64,000 bases of DNA from Apostichopus japonicus (GCF_037975245.1 NC_092577.1:16072013-16136012), one strand, 5' to 3'; numbered from the stretch's first letter, positions 1 through 11,735 are shown. The notes: generated by a model not told the origin, from the letters alone. A program made the numbers and translations.

Positions 1-404
1 CATATGCACCCGTGTAGTACGGTGTATACGTGGGTGAGGCCTAACGGAGATGTGCCTCCAGGATAGATTGAGTGTATGCGCCCGTAAGTTTTAAATTTTC
101 GGGTTGCGAGACGCTCAGCTGTCCGCTTTCTGACCATGACACTGTAGTAGCACGTTTTGTTTTGCCTTCCATTTTCCCGATCGGGCGAGGCCTATGGAAT
201 CCTAACTGTAGGATTCTTGGCGAGGCAGAGTTCCGCCAGGGTTTCGAGACCAGATACAAAGGATGGCAAACATTGAAGCCGGCCTTTGCTTCTACATCCC
301 AATGGTGGGATGATGTCAAGTTGCGCATCAAACGCTACGCAATTCAGTATTGCGTGACCCGCGCACGGCGTCGAAGAGAAAAAATCTCGAAGCGGTGCGC
401 GGAG
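1..404 (+). pseudogene. Tx1-like LINE ORF2 fragment (end of endonuclease, start of RT linker)
   Basis: This segment aligns by eye, almost base for base, with 40390-40763 of the longer LINE at 38.6-42.8 kb. It covers the C-terminal part of the APE endonuclease, including the S-D-H-D tetrad near 136-147, and the beginning of the endonuclease-RT linker, which is rich in Arg. The copy is broken: one base is missing near 50 relative to the other copy, and an in-frame TGA follows the conserved S-R-I-D near 70, as in the other copy. It keeps a 38 bp stretch (255-292) that the long copy lacks. Homology stops near 404, so the RT core is absent. The 5' side runs off the window. The family assignment rests on the long copy. 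Confidence 0.85.
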
Positions 405-1624
405 TCTGAGCAGTATTTCAGTGATTAAATGTAATCTATAGTGTGAGTATTTGACAGAATAGATCCTATTAATACAGGGAAAAGCAATTGGTGTGACAAT
501 TATTATAAGCTGCATTCACAACAAATGCTAAGGACCACGATAGGCTTCCTGTAATCTAAGTAATATGTTAGAATTTACTCAACATGGGTCTACAAATTAC
601 CTCGGCAGACCACTTACCTGCTTTCTTTTCAATTTCAGAATGTTTGCTTTTGTCACCAGATGAAATGTGTAAATGAGATATTACTTTGATCAGAATTTCT
701 TACACTAGAGTTGTTCCATTTTCCTTTGTTCGGATGGAGCAAAATAGGGGTTAATTCAAACTAAGTAAGAGTCAGTGTCACTATTTTGGCAATTTGTCAA
801 TTAAAGAAATTCATGCTGGATCTACCAGCTGCCAAATAACTTACTACAGTGGTCATGACCATTGGAACACTCACATACAATTCAGTAATTGTTGTAATGT
901 TAATGCAACATTACAAAAACAGTAGACTTGAGACCAGACTCAAGTCCACATTCCAGTATAAAAGCACCAAATTCTGAAAACACTAATTAAACAAATAATC
1001 TCATGTCTTTTACACCATTTGGCTTTGTTTAATTGTGTGACTTTTAACTTACTGTTGTTGTGTTGGACAGCACAAAAAGAATGTTAACGTGAAGTTTTTG
1101 CATCTTTTCCTCTTTTTTGCTGCAGGTGCTGTTGTGGCAACACTGAGGTTTCTAAAGATGGATCGTCTCTCAAAAACTTTACATGGGAACAAAATAAAAC
1201 GGATTTTATCAGTTTCCATACAGCAATATTTTCTTTAATAATTTCATTGAAAAAAAAATTACTTTCACTGCATGGTGCATTGCCCTCAGATGAACTGAAA
1301 CTATCTCATCTGTATCTTAAATGTGCCTGCTTAGGAACATGCAGGCCCTTCACAAAGATAATGAACTTAAGGACAATTTCTGTCTCAATCATCACAACCT
1401 TTAAGTTGCTAGCATACATAATGCAACACGGAAGCCTACTTGCAATGGAAGTGAATTGCAAAGAGTACTTAAATGACTAAGTTATTGCTAAATTGTGTAA
1501 ATTTTGTATTATAAGGTAGGGATAAAAGCAGATTGTATGATTCAATTTACACAAAATAGAATGCATGTTCTATGCTTCAAAGCACTAGATGTTCAGGTGG
1601 ACAAAATATGAATTATTCATTTAC
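405..1624. other. AT-rich non-coding stretch
   Basis: I see no supported gene. The sequence is AT-rich with short open frames that have no recognisable motif. It probably lies in or beyond the gene that owns the minus-strand SAM-domain exon. Confidence 0.5.
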
Positions 1625-1759
1625 CTGGTTGACTGCTGGCATTTGAAATGCCTAAGGCTGCCCTACATCTACTTAGTAACTGGCATTGTTTCCCAACACT
1701 TGCAAGGCCCAAGTTTGCCAGATCTGTGCGGGATAGTTCCAGGACCCCCCGGGTGATAT
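1625..1759 (-). CDS. Exon encoding a SAM-domain-like segment
   Basis: On the minus strand a pyrimidine-rich tract ending in TTTTAG (acceptor, AG at 1760-1761) precedes a 135 bp open exon that ends in CCAG followed by GTAAAT (donor at 1623-1624). The exon starts and ends inside codons at the same phase (phase 1), so it could be skipped without a frameshift. Its 44 codons include D-L-A-N-L-G-L followed by G-K-Q-C-Q-L-L, the pattern of the last helices of a sterile alpha motif (SAM) domain, a small protein- or RNA-interaction domain. SAMD3-like exons occur on the same strand at 8.1 and 16.3 kb, but SAM is normally N-terminal in SAMD3. This exon may therefore belong to a neighbouring gene of the same family that continues beyond the left edge. 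Confidence 0.5.
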
Positions 1760-2290
1760 CTAAAAGAAACACAAAAACACAGTCATTGAATCCATCTGAA
1801 AGCAGCAATGTTAAATCAAAGAATTATTCGAGAAAATTTGTATCTCTCAATCCTTTGAGTCATGCCCTGATTAAATATCTGCTGTATTAATTGCCCCAAT
1901 AATAGCACCAAGAAAAGTTTTCTGATTACTATCTACCAGCCTTGGGTAAAATGACCTCAGAAGGGCTAATGAAGCAGACCTTTAAACAGTCATACTTATA
2001 GTTGCAAATGATAGCACCACAGCCTTTTCTTAACATATACTATTTAGGGGGAAAGAGCGGCCTCCCCAGTCCGCTACCAGGCCCTTCACTCACCTCATTT
2101 GGCCCTCCAAGTAAAGGTCACTGGTTTTGGCATGTAAAAGAATAAACGATTACACATACCTACTTGGCTACCATCAGAATGCCATAGTAAACCTTTAATA
2201 ATTCGTTGTTATAATAAATAAATAAATGCATACATATTTGATGAGTTTTATTCCATTTCAGGTTCATGCTGATTAAATTGGGACTTGGCG
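1760..2290. other. Non-coding gap
   Basis: No supported gene. The stretch is intron-like and AT-rich, with several ATAAATAA-type tracts near 2212-2224. Confidence 0.5.
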
Positions 2291-2915
2291 TGGACCATGC
2301 AACACCTTTTGCTGGAGTGTCCCTTTGTCCGCTTGGTGTGGGATTGGTTTCAGGCCTTCGTTATTGGTGTTATTGGTTGCACACAGTGGGCCATTAGTAG
2401 TGATTTTGTTTTGTATGGTTTCTTGCCACCTGTGTGCCCAACCTGGGTTAGGGATCTGCTGTTGTTGTTTGCCGCTGTCATCAGGAGACACATCTGGAAC
2501 AGCAGATGCCGCCTAGTTTTCGATGGGGACGTCTGGAGGGCAGAGGATGTTGTCCCCCTCGTGCAAAGTGACATCAGGTTGCGCATGGAGGCGGACCATG
2601 CACGGCTTCCGACACTGCCTTTCGTAGACGCTGGCGCAAGCCTGTCGTCTACTACCGGGACGGCGTTCCCCGGATGAAATTTGGAACAAGTTAGTTGGTA
2701 GGTGTGGGGGCTGTGTGGTCGTTACATAATATAGGTTGCTTTAATTTTTCTCTATGTGGTTTGGGGTTGGGTTTTTGGGGCCTGTTTGTGGTGTTTTATT
2801 TGTTTTGCTTCTGTTGGCCTTTGGGTCTGTGTCCTTTTCGCGTCACGTTGAACGCTGCGTTAGTGAGAGATTGATGGGTTTCAGTTGTTGTTTTACAGAC
2901 TGGGTTTGTTTTTCG
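2291..2915 (+). pseudogene. 3' end of a Tx1-like LINE (zf-RVT tail and 3' UTR)
   Basis: The first codons read M-Q-H-L-L-L-E-C-P-F-V-R-L-V-W, the last part of the zinc-binding zf-RVT region after the reverse transcriptase. The same motif occurs in the minus-strand copy near 10.03-10.06 kb, and a related motif near 42.81 kb. The frame runs to a TGA at 2675-2677 and gives the C-terminal tail that the long copy lacks. About 240 bp of T-rich 3' UTR follows, up to the abutting tail of the minus-strand CR1-like LINE near 2915. As a 5'-truncated copy that keeps its 3' end, it fits normal target-primed insertion. Start and end are set by loss of similarity and by the junction, so they are approximate. 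Confidence 0.75.
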
Positions 2916-3142
2916 TTTTGTTTTCATTTTCATTTCATTTCATTTATTTGTTTTTTCTCAATATACGGTACATTGTATGTCATACAAACGTTTACAGATA
3001 TGAAATTGAGTATAAAGAGAAAGGAAGTGATCTAAAAACCTGAAAGGCTTATCGAGTAGAGCCACTCCCTAAAGAAGGAAAATAATTAAGTTATCAGTGT
3101 TAACGATATAAACAAACAAAGATTTCTAAAAAGTATTATGGA

Positions 3143-6100
3143 TCAATAATCACTTATGTAAACCTCGCTTAATTGACTTTTAAAGGAACGTGGTGACTGA
3201 GAATCATTTTGTATATGATCATGATGATTAAGTAGATAATTCCAGCAAGTGTTTGCCCGATAACGTATACTCTGTTTACCCAGGTTACTATGGGGAAAAA
3301 GTCTATGTATGTGACCAGCCTGTCTTGTATTATAATCATGGATTTCCCTATTAACAGTGAATAAATTTTTACATGTGGGCGGATTATACCCATTAATAGA
3401 GCGATAAGCGAACGTAGCAAGATGAACTTTCAGAAGGTCCGGTAATTTCAGTAGCTTAAGTGAGGCAAATAATTTACTAGTATGATCGTTATAGTCGGCA
3501 GAAGATATATGTCGAATAGCCCTTTTTTGAAGTACAAAAAGTTTCTTAATGTTATAAGCAGCCGTGCCAGACCAAACTGTAATGCAATAAGTAAGGTGAG
3601 GATAAATTAAAGTAAAATATAAAGAACGAAGAATATGTTTTGGTAAGTGGTGCTTCAATTTGGAAAGAATCCCAACGCCACGAGAAATATTTCTTGATAT
3701 TGTATTTATGTGATGACGCCATGTCAGACCAGAATCAATAGTTACCCCTAGAAAAGTGGTACAACACACTTTTTTTAGACTACTACCATGCATCTGTATG
3801 TCAGACAGAATATTCCTATTCCTACCTTCATTGAAAACAACATATTTTGTCTTACCTACATTTAAAGAAAGTTTGTTAGCTGAAAACCAAGCATGAAATT
3901 CATCAAGCACATGACAAACTCTAGCCCTCATTTCCACAGGATCCAAGCCCGAGAAAAAAATATTAGTATCATCAGCGAATGATATGATAGTACAATTATC
4001 TGACACATGACAAATATCATTTACATATATTATAAAAAGCAAGGGCCCCAATATAGATCCTTGTGGAACCCCACAAACAACATTCATGCAATCAGAATCC
4101 GTATGAAGACAATTTGGAAATTGTTTTCTGTTTGATAAATAGCTTCTAATCCAGTCTAGTCCTGTGCCTCTTATGCCATAATGTCACAATTTCATAAACA
4201 AAATACGGTGATCAATTGTATCCAACGCTTTGGACAAGTCCAAGAATACACCGACGGAAATCCTTTTATTATCTATGGCATCATACAATACCTCCAGGGC
4301 CTCAGTCAAAGCAAGTTCGGTTGAGTGTCCTGGCCGATACCCATATTGACTTTTGAACATAATATCATGTTTACTGATAAAATTATAAATACGATTATGA
4401 ACTATTCTTTCAAAGATTTTAGAGAAGCCTGTTAGTACAGAAACTGGGCGATAATTACCTATAACATCATGATCCCCTTCTTTGTAAACAGGGATAACTT
4501 TCGCAATTTTTATATGATCTGGGACAGTACCAGTTGCTAAGGATAAATTTATAATGTGAGTAAGAGGGTGAACAACGTAATGTAACACCTTTCTTAGTAT
4601 TGAAGGCTTTATGCCATCGAAGCCGGCAGATTTATCTGCTTTCAAACAAGGAAGTGCAACTTGAAATACTTCACTCTCATTTGCAGGAGACATATAAAGG
4701 GTTGAAGGATTTGAATTTCTTAGGTAATGATTTGGATTAGTGTCACTATGAATATCTGACGCTAAGTTCGGCCCAACATTTATAAAGAAATCATTGAATG
4801 CGTTTGTAATCTGCTTAGGATCATTGGTTTTACCGTTGCTGACTTTCATCGTGTCGGGAATAGACGACTTACTTTTTCTATTATGTAATACATCATTGAT
4901 TATTGCCCAAGTACGTTTAGAATTGCCACTGCAACTTATTGAACTTATCAGAATAATACCGAGTTTTCGAAATAGGAATAATGTGGGTCAATTTATTACG
5001 GTAAGTACGAAACTTGTCGGAACTGTCCATATTGGGGTTTTTCAACATCTTGCGATAGAGTTTATTTTTACGTTTGATTGATTGTAAAATACCAGTCGTT
5101 ATCCAAGGATGACGCTTTTTACGACGCTTTGAGTTACTGATATAAATATATGGAAAGCATTCATCATAAATATTTTGAAAAACTGTAATGAAATTGTAAT
5201 AAGCTACGTTCACGTCCTCAATAGAACATATGAAATTCCAGTCGGTATTATGTATTAAATTATTAAAATACGTAGTATTCTTGTCGGAATAGTTCCTAGC
5301 GTAGTAGCCAGAATCAGATTTACTCTGTTCTACTGAAGTTTGAATGAAAACGGGGAAGTGGTCACTTATATTCGTTAGTAGTATGCCAGGCGGGATATCA
5401 GTAATATTGTTGGTGAATATATTGTCAATAAGTGAGGCCAAGGTTCCACTTACTCGAGTAGGCTTGGAAATTGTAGGGAAAAAATTGTTTGAAAACACAG
5501 TGTTTATGAAGTCAGAAGTTCCATTTTTTAGTAAATCAATATTAAAATCCCCCATGATATAACCATGTTTGTTCTCACTAGATATTAAATTGAGTATAAT
5601 ATTTATATATTCATTGAATGTAGATGTCAAACCCTGTGGAGGTCTATAGACTACTCCAACGATTATATTATTCTTATTCATTGCTATTTCTATGAAAATG
5701 CTTTCTATCGCCTCATTGAAAAAAGATATGTCAGTCCTTTTTACAAACGTATAATTATTCGATATAAAAAGACCAACACCACCACCTCTCTTGCTATCCC
5801 TCTGACTTTCTATAAAAGTATATTGATCTATTTGTAACAAAGGTGATATTTGGTCACTTAACCACGTCTCACTGAAGCCAATTATTGAGAACTCATGATT
5901 AAGAAGGGAAAGAAAGTCAATTATTGAGTTGAAGTTTTGTTTAGGCTACGACTGTTTACATGAAACAGAGAGAATACATGAGGTTTACCAGTGAGTTGAT
6001 TGAAGGAACCAATGTCAAAGTAGCGACAAAGACTAACAGGAACTTGTGAGTTTAGGTTTTGTGAGTCATAAAAATCATTATTCATGAACTGCGGACTTGG

Positions 6101-6295
6101 TCCATGTAGTGCCTCCAAAAAATGATTGCGATTTGAAAGATTTTGAAAGGGCAAACCAGAGTCACAAGAATCACAAATCCAAGAATTACACCTAGTACTG
6201 ATACACCACGTATGACGAAAAGTACCACAATTTTCACATTTAACCTCATTATACGTTTCACTTATGATAAGATTACAATTTTCACAAACTAACAT
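3143..6295 (-). pseudogene. LINE ORF2: PHD finger, APE endonuclease, reverse transcriptase
   Basis: The product would nick DNA and reverse-transcribe the element RNA at the nick. From the ATG at 6295 the frame opens with a Cys/His-rich PHD-type finger (C-E-N-C, then C-E-N-C, H, C, C-D-S-C). The endonuclease follows, with S-E-T-W-L, a G-D-F-N-I-D motif and I-S-D-H. The RT has a G-Y-R-P-G-H-S-T block, D-L-S-K-A-L-D-T-I-D, G-V-P-Q-G-S-I-L-G-P and the catalytic F-A-D-D-T. It ends at the stop at 3143-3145. I count three clear lesions: a one-base shift near 5930 just before the S-E-T-W-L region, a one-base shift near 4920 between endonuclease and RT, and a TGA at 4184-4186 in the K-L-x-H-Y-G-I-R-G block, where the sister LINE at 22.2 kb has Glu. 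Otherwise it is remarkably open. Confidence 0.85.
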
Positions 6296-6411
6296 CACCT
6301 GTTTTCGATCAGAGTGATAAAAAAGGAAGACAAAAAGTACAAAAATATGTAAATGTATACATCCTTTGGATTAATTATTGATTTACAGTGTCATTTTCCA
6401 GTGCCAAAGAG

Positions 6412-7108
6412 CTAGAGACGCTTCAAGTCATTCAGCCCCCAGATTCGTTTCGTAAACTCGGTGTTGTTCTTGCTTACCAGTGCGATGACTTTCCCATCGT
6501 GTGACCAGGCTGCTTTGACCAGGGTGGTGTTTTTCGTCGCCTGTAAGTAGCTCTTGGTTCGCCTTCGTTAGGTCCTCCTGTATTACAAAGCGGGTGCCCT
6601 TCAATTTCCGCCTGTTCTTTATGCATAGTTCTCTGGTTTTGTAGTTCTGGAATTTGACGATTATTGCCCTGGGTTTACCCGGCTCTTTCTTACCGATCCG
6701 ATGCGACCTATCAATGTCTGTTGGATTCAGGTTGAGTCCCAGATGCTGCGATGCGAGGTCCATCATGCTGACGTCAGTATTTTCGTTCGGCTTCTCCTCC
6801 ACACCAAACACACGAATGCAGTTTCTTCGGGAGTACTGTTCCAGCTGGTTCAATTGGTTGGTTGAGTTGTTGAGTTTGTCTGTCAATTCCGAGATCTCGT
6901 CCTGCATGGCTTTCAGTTCTGAACAAGTTTTCTCGGCTTCCACTTCGATGTCATGTATTTTGCCAGAATTTATCTCGATCTGCTTCAAAAACTTATCCAG
7001 TATTTTATCCAGAGCTCGATCAATACTGCTTGCAGCTTTAGCTCGAAATCTTGGCTTGCGATTACTTTTGTAACCACTTGAGTGACCTTTGGTCCGTGTC
7101 CGTTTTTC
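6412..7108 (-). pseudogene. LINE ORF1, coiled coil plus RNA-binding fold
   Basis: The minus-strand frame is open from just after a TAA at 7109-7111. It starts basic, then has a heptad-rich coiled-coil stretch, then the signature L-E-Q-Y-S-R-R-N-C-I-R-V-F-G, D-I-D-R-S-H-R-I-G and a K-F-Q-N-Y-K-T-R-E block. This is the Transposase_22-like ORF1p pattern of L1 ORF1p and of many invertebrate LINEs, which bind element RNA as trimers. A one-base shift near 6540 moves the last 40 or so codons (A-W-S-H-D-G-K-V-I-A-L-V and on to W-G-L-N-D) into another frame ending at TAG 6412-6414. No convincing ATG is visible at the 5' end. It sits about 120 bp upstream of ORF2, the normal order. Confidence 0.75.
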
Positions 7109-7224
7109 TTAGCACGTTAAAAGCCAGGTATGTAAACCAGCATTTGCATCCAGGTCCAAAGTAAAACAGTAAAAGTGTGAGTTTATAGTCTTGTATCAAG
7201 GCTCAATGCCTTATCACCTGACTC

Positions 7225-7510
7225 TTTACAGTTCTACCCTCTGGTCACTAGGCCTTAACACTCCTAGTACCGTTCTCACTCCTTTGGGAAGTCGCTAAAC
7301 TGCTTTGTTACCTGCCATATAGAGGCGCCGGGCTCCACTCACATAGTTCTATTACTGCCCTCACAGGTCCCCATTTGCAGCTGGGTGGACTGAAGCAATC
7401 GAAGTGAAGTGTCTTGCTCAATGACACACTGCATATGTTCCACGGTGGCACTCAAACTTACCACCTAGCATGGCGAGGCCAATTCTCTACCACTAGACCA
7501 CCTCACCTCC
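7225..7510 (-). repeat. tRNA-derived SINE
   Basis: On the minus strand the head reads like a tRNA: an A-box-like TGGTCTAGTGG soon after 7510, and a weaker B-box-like AGTTTGAGTGCC about 40 bp later, spaced as in Pol III promoters. A core with TTGAGCAAGACACTTCA and a CAGCTG-AAATGGGGACCTG stretch follows, the kind of central domain shared by many animal SINEs. The body cannot be folded as a functional tRNA, and no 3' tail repeat is obvious. The end near 7225 is approximate. Confidence 0.65.
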
Positions 7511-8112
7511 AAAGTTTATACCCTTTAGCATTAATAGTACTCATTAAACTGAGCCGACATGATTATTTAAAACAGAGATTGCAAAAATTACAGACTGCAA
7601 AATTCAACAAATTCAGAAACGTGCATCATGAATCCTTTTTATGCAAGATAATGTTAAGAAATTATGGCACACCTTAAAACAATTAACATTAATGCCACTT
7701 ATTGTTTTGGAATTGAGTTATCACTACCAACAATTTTGAGTTTTCATACCAACAATTTTTACCAAGGGCTACATTAACATTTTACACACCCAATTGTTGT
7801 AATTATACTTTTAAGTGTCAAGAACTAAAATTTTATATGCCAAATTCCCACCAAAATCTAGACTTTGTTTTCCACAGATCCTGAATTATCCCCCAAAGTT
7901 AATTGCTGGCTAACAAGTCTTCTTTGATACTTAAAAGTAGGATTAGGTTGTGCCACATAAGCACATACACACCTAAATACATTACGAAAGAAGTAATGCA
8001 CTGATCCTAATCACATGAAAGGTAAGGCCATAATACCAAAAAAGAACATCATTTGTATTGAATATTAACCAATCAGATTAGTAGTTTGTAACTTTACAGT
8101 AAAAATACAAAC
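7511..8112. other. Non-coding, intron-like
   Basis: I see no gene here. The stretch is AT-rich and lies on the 3' side of a minus-strand SAMD3-like exon. Confidence 0.5.
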
Positions 8113-8225
8113 CTGTTTCTGGTTGTAAAGGCATGGATATTCATCCCTAATGTCAGATAATGTTGGCTTCTCATCAAACTTTTGTGAAGTTTTGCTTTGT
8201 GCGCTTGGCCTCCTCCTTCAGCCAC
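8113..8225 (-). CDS. SAMD3-like exon (EIRxxYPCL-type motif)
   Basis: On the minus strand the segment ends in AAACAG followed by GTTTGT (donor at 8111-8112). It encodes K-F-D-E-K-P-T-L-S-D-I-R-D-E-Y-P-C-L, a pattern I recognise from the middle of sterile alpha motif domain-containing protein 3-like proteins of fish and marine invertebrates, whose biochemical role is unknown. Upstream is a basic R-R-R-P-S stretch. If the acceptor is the AG at 8226-8227 the frame meets a TGA at once. The internal GAAG a few bases later is a more workable acceptor, so the true exon may start near 8215. The likely partner exon of the same gene lies at 16310-16456 on the same strand. Confidence 0.5.
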
Positions 8226-8354
8226 CTTAAAACAAAAACCACAAAAGGTAAAACCAATCACAGAAATCAACAACAGAAAAGAAGCAGGTTTGGTTCTTAA
8301 TACGAACGTTTCAATAACATTGTCATGTCACATTCTTTTCAATTTCCTTTCTGT

Positions 8355-8680
8355 GGCAGGGGGTGTAGTGGGTTAATAGCTTGTGCCAGAGACTGCAAAG
8401 TTGGGGATTTGAGCTTGCTCCAAGACATGTATTGTGTACATTGAGCAAGATACTTCAATACTTTCGTCGAGCCTGATAATAAATGGGTGTTGATGTTTGC
8501 TTTCCTTATTGTGGCAGCCTGCTAGAATACACTGCAGACACTGTACTTCAGTGAACAGGCACAATATATAAAGTCTGGCGAGATTGGCCATCCCTGGCAA
8601 TACCAGAATGTAAACCTTCACCTTTGCTGCACTTGTGGTCGAAATTCTGTCATCCAACTTTGATGTAAAAAAGAAATATA
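8355..8680 (+). repeat. Degenerate tRNA-derived SINE
   Basis: A tRNA-like head (GGTGTAGTGGGTTAATAGC, then GATTTGAGCTTGCTCC about 35 bp on) is followed by TTGAGCAAGATACTTCA and a TAATAAATGGGT stretch. This is the same order of blocks as the SINE at 7225-7510, but diverged and on the opposite strand. The 3' limit is a guess. Confidence 0.45.
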
Positions 8681-9030
8681 TATCAAGAGAGCTTTGTGTT
8701 GACACAAACAAAATGTTGGCATTTTAAACGGGTTGTCTAATGAACAATTATTCACAATATTTAAAAGAGGTGCTATAACTGTATCATTTCTTCACCTGTT
8801 CCATAGCCTATGGTTATTTGATAATAACTACATGCTATTTCATGTTAACTCATATAAATTTATCCTCCACTGATCCGTCTTTGATTGAAGAGCTACTTGG
8901 TTCATACCAGGGCGGCTTTTCTTTCTCTGTACCGGCATGTGTTTTCTTTCGTTTCGGAACTTATCCATCAACTCCAGTCTCCAGTATTCCTGTATCAATA
9001 AGAAATCACGATAAATAAATAGATCAAATT
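8681..9030. other. Non-coding gap
   Basis: I see nothing identifiable. The stretch precedes the left arm of the foldback structure. Confidence 0.4.
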
Positions 9031-9941
9031 AGTCAGGTGGCTTAGCAACAATTTTCAGGCTTAACGTTACAGGCCGGACAAAAGTACCAAATTTGGCATG
9101 GAGTTTCTTTTCGACCTATCTATCGATTTTATCCGTGGAACCCACTTTATCGGTTCGGATTTTTCAAGATGGCGGCCAAAATCCAAGATGGCCGCCAGAA
9201 AAAAAAAGGAAATGTCATATATCTGGCTGTAAAAATAGGAGATGAACAAATGAGGGGTCAATTCAGGTGTTTCCGGGGTCACTGAAACAGATGATAATGA
9301 TGGCATGTTGCTTGAGTAACCCACTTCCAAGATGGCGGCCAAAATCCAAGATGGCCACCAGAAAAAAAAGGAAATGTCATATATCTGGCTGTAAAAATCG
9401 GATATGAACAAATGAGGGGTTAATTAGGGTGTTTCCGAGCTCACTGAAACATATGATGGTCATGGTATGTTGCTTGGGCCACCCACTTCCAAGATGGCGG
9501 CCAGAATCCAAGATGGCCCCCTGGAGAAAAAAAAGGAAATTTCATATATATGCAATCCCCAGACCCCCTGTGCCCTTTTGTGATCGAGACCATCAAACCT
9601 TCCGTCCTCAAACATGCAAATGAAACCGGGCTAGCACCCTGACTATATGTTATGGCTGGTATTGTAATTGTGTCACTTTGGCTCAGGAAGCCACTTAGGA
9701 CTTATTGGGGAACTTTGAGGTTTGATCAACCGTGGATAGACACTGTCCCAAAGCCCGTTATTATATGGGAGTTACGAGTGTCATGTAAGACTGATTACAT
9801 TGAGTCAACTATATAATAGGGTAACTTGAGGGAAAACAGACCAGATGTGAATACCGACTCATTGAGAGATTTTGTACGATTGTACACCCTTCATAAACAC
9901 AACGTCAATTGTGCGAACAACACACGCTAAGTCGGGTCACT
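9031..9941 (+). repeat. Left arm of a long inverted repeat (foldback element)
   Basis: About 910 bp that reappear as the reverse complement at 11736-12625. The outer end begins AGTCAGGTGGCTTAGCAAC and the inner end is near CACACGCTAAGTCGGGTCAC. The arm contains three direct copies of a unit of about 155-162 bp starting at AAGATGGCGGCC (9176, 9329, 9491). Small insertions and deletions and point differences separate the arms, so they are not a perfect palindrome. No coding capacity of its own is visible. Confidence 0.85.
9176..9540 (+). repeat. Tandem repeat of a ~155-162 bp unit inside the arm
   Basis: Two full units and part of a third, each starting with AAGATGGCGGCCA and carrying GGAAATGTCATATATCTGGC and a CAAATGAGGGGT block. 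The same array, inverted, is in the right arm (about 12140-12510), so the repeats predate the inversion or were copied with it. Confidence 0.8.
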
Positions 9942-9984
9942 AGTCATCTGAGGTCAACCAATAACACTAATAACCAAAACAACA

Positions 9985-11735
9985 ACAATAACAACCAATA
10001 ACACCAATTATGAAGGCGTGAAACCATCATTCCCACACCAACCGGACAAAGGGACACTCCAGCAAAAGGTGTTGCATAGTCCTGATGGCTTTACAGCCCA
10101 CACAGGGACAAAACCCATAACCTAATCGCCACCTGACTAGGCGAAAATGGTTAGTGATGAGGACCCCATGTGCAATCCTCCTCGCCAAGTCCCGGAGACG
10201 GCTATCTAGTGACTTACAACACACAGACCGCCACACATCTGGAGAGATGGCGGTTTGGCAAGCCGAGGGGGCCACGTTCAGCAGAACATCTGGCCCACCC
10301 TCCTCTTTGATTCTACAAAGTGAGTCACCAATTTGAGTATACACCCCCGAAGGGCGTGTCGCCTTTGACCGGTTATTGGAAAAGGATCCGGGCCAGTAGT
10401 GGCGAAAAAGAAAACCACCCCAGAACCTAACAAAAAAGGCAAACGAGGAATTCTCAAACGCAACGAAAAAACCTTTCAAAAGGAGAAAGCGCAGTTAAGA
10501 TGGTAGGTGGACCAAACCATGCCCACCCGCTCAAGGGGGTCTTTTACAGAACGGTCCTTTTGAGAAGGTTTGGTTTGCACTTTCCCCAAATGAAATAAAA
10601 AATGATCCTCTCCAATCGCACCAAGGCATAATCTGGTGCAGCGATCACCGTACAAGGATACCAAAGGAGAGGAACAATAAAACGATTGACAACTGTAACC
10701 TTCCCAGGGAGGGAGAGTCATCTCCGATTGAATGTGTCGAGCCTTGCCTCCACCTGATCAGCCTTCTCGGCCCAAGTGGTGGCCTCCGGGGCACCATAAC
10801 CTAGCCAGATGCCGATTACCCTGATCATGACATCTGACCAAGTAACATCGAACGGGAGGGATTGGCCACGTCAACCTCCTGAATGCAGCCCTTTGGTCTT
10901 GGACTTGTTAAGTCTGGCACCAGTAGCCTCTTGGAAGGTGGCCAAAACCTTCGATAAAGGCTTGAAGGAGACAAGGTCCGACACAATACAAGTGACGTCA
11001 TCGGCATATTGCACGCATTTAACTCTAGCCCCACCCGGTACATTGAAAGGTCGAAACCCCAAGCATCTGTCCAGCGAGGTACTGAGCGTTTCGCTGAAGA
11101 GAACATACAACAACGGGGAGAGGGGACAACCCTGAAGGACTCCCCTTCGAACCGGGAAGGGACCAGAAGTAAATCCGTTAACAGTGACCATGCTCGTGAC
11201 GTCCTTATATAGTAACGAGACCCAACGAATAAACACTGGGCTCAATCCGCAGGACTCGCACAGCGCAAGTCTGGAGAGGACCTACAATATCCGGCATCAC
11301 ATCCGCTAAGCGATTTCCTAATGCTTTGGCCAGGATTTTGTAGTCCAGATTTAACAGCGTTATTGTACGCCTATTAGGGTCCAAAGGGTCTCCCGACTTT
11401 GGGAGGAGAACAATATTTCCAGCCCTCTGTGTTTGGCTCATGTAATTCAACTGGAAAGCGGTAGCGAACACGTCTCTAAAGTCCCCACCGAGAACCTCCC
11501 AGAAGGTCCTATAGAACTCAGCAGGGAGGCCATCGGGACCGGGGACTTTCCCTTCTTCATCGCTGCTACTGCTGTCCAGAGCTCACCAACGGAGAGATTC
11601 GAACCCAAGCTATCGTTTTACTATGAGGGGGGGGGGGGCTTGTCTATACCAGACAACAAGTCTTCCTGGAGTTCCTCGCTAACAGTAGCCCTGGGGTACA
11701 GGTTCGAAAAGAACGACTTAAATACCTCAGATGCG
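9985..11735 (-). pseudogene. Tx1-like LINE ORF2 fragment (RT to zf-RVT) in the spacer of the foldback
   Basis: On the minus strand this starts in the linker before the RT and runs through M-K-K-G-K-S-P, L-L-P-K-S-G-D-P-L-D-P, R-R-G-V-L-Q-G-C-P-L-S-P-L-L-Y and the catalytic V-Q-Y-A-D-D-V-T. It ends in the zinc-binding tail with Q-H-L-L-L-E-C-P-F-V-R-L-V-W near 10030-10060. It matches the long copy at 40.8-42.8 kb and the tail fragment at 2.3 kb. Both ends are missing: similarity to the 2.3 kb copy fades near 9985, and the 5' end stops at about 11735, right where the right arm begins. Several frameshifts and stops occur, for example a one-base shift at the K-S-P-G-P-D-G block. It cannot encode a working RT. 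Its position exactly between the two arms is unusual. Confidence 0.85.

Larger units (their letters stand above)
2916..7108 (-). mobile_element. CR1/Jockey-like non-LTR retrotransposon, degraded but nearly full length
   Basis: A minus-strand LINE of about 4.2 kb. Reading on the minus strand it has an ORF1 remnant (7108-6412), an ORF2 with PHD finger, APE endonuclease and RT (6295-3143), a 3' UTR of about 200 bp, and a 3' end of short tandem repeats (2916-2953, TTTCA units on the plus strand). Short-repeat 3' tails instead of poly(A) are typical of the CR1/L2 side of the LINE tree. Its 3' tail abuts the end of a Tx1-like LINE in the opposite orientation, so one element probably inserted next to or into the other. 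Exact subfamily (CR1, L2, Crack or Jockey) cannot be settled by eye. Confidence 0.8.

Noticed and set aside
2754-3035. Plus-strand hydrophobic frame resembling a membrane protein
   Set aside because: Product of T-rich LINE 3' UTRs at the junction of two LINEs.
7225-7510. A free-standing tRNA gene
   Set aside because: A- and B-box-like words are present, but the cloverleaf cannot be completed and a SINE core follows. Annotated as a SINE.
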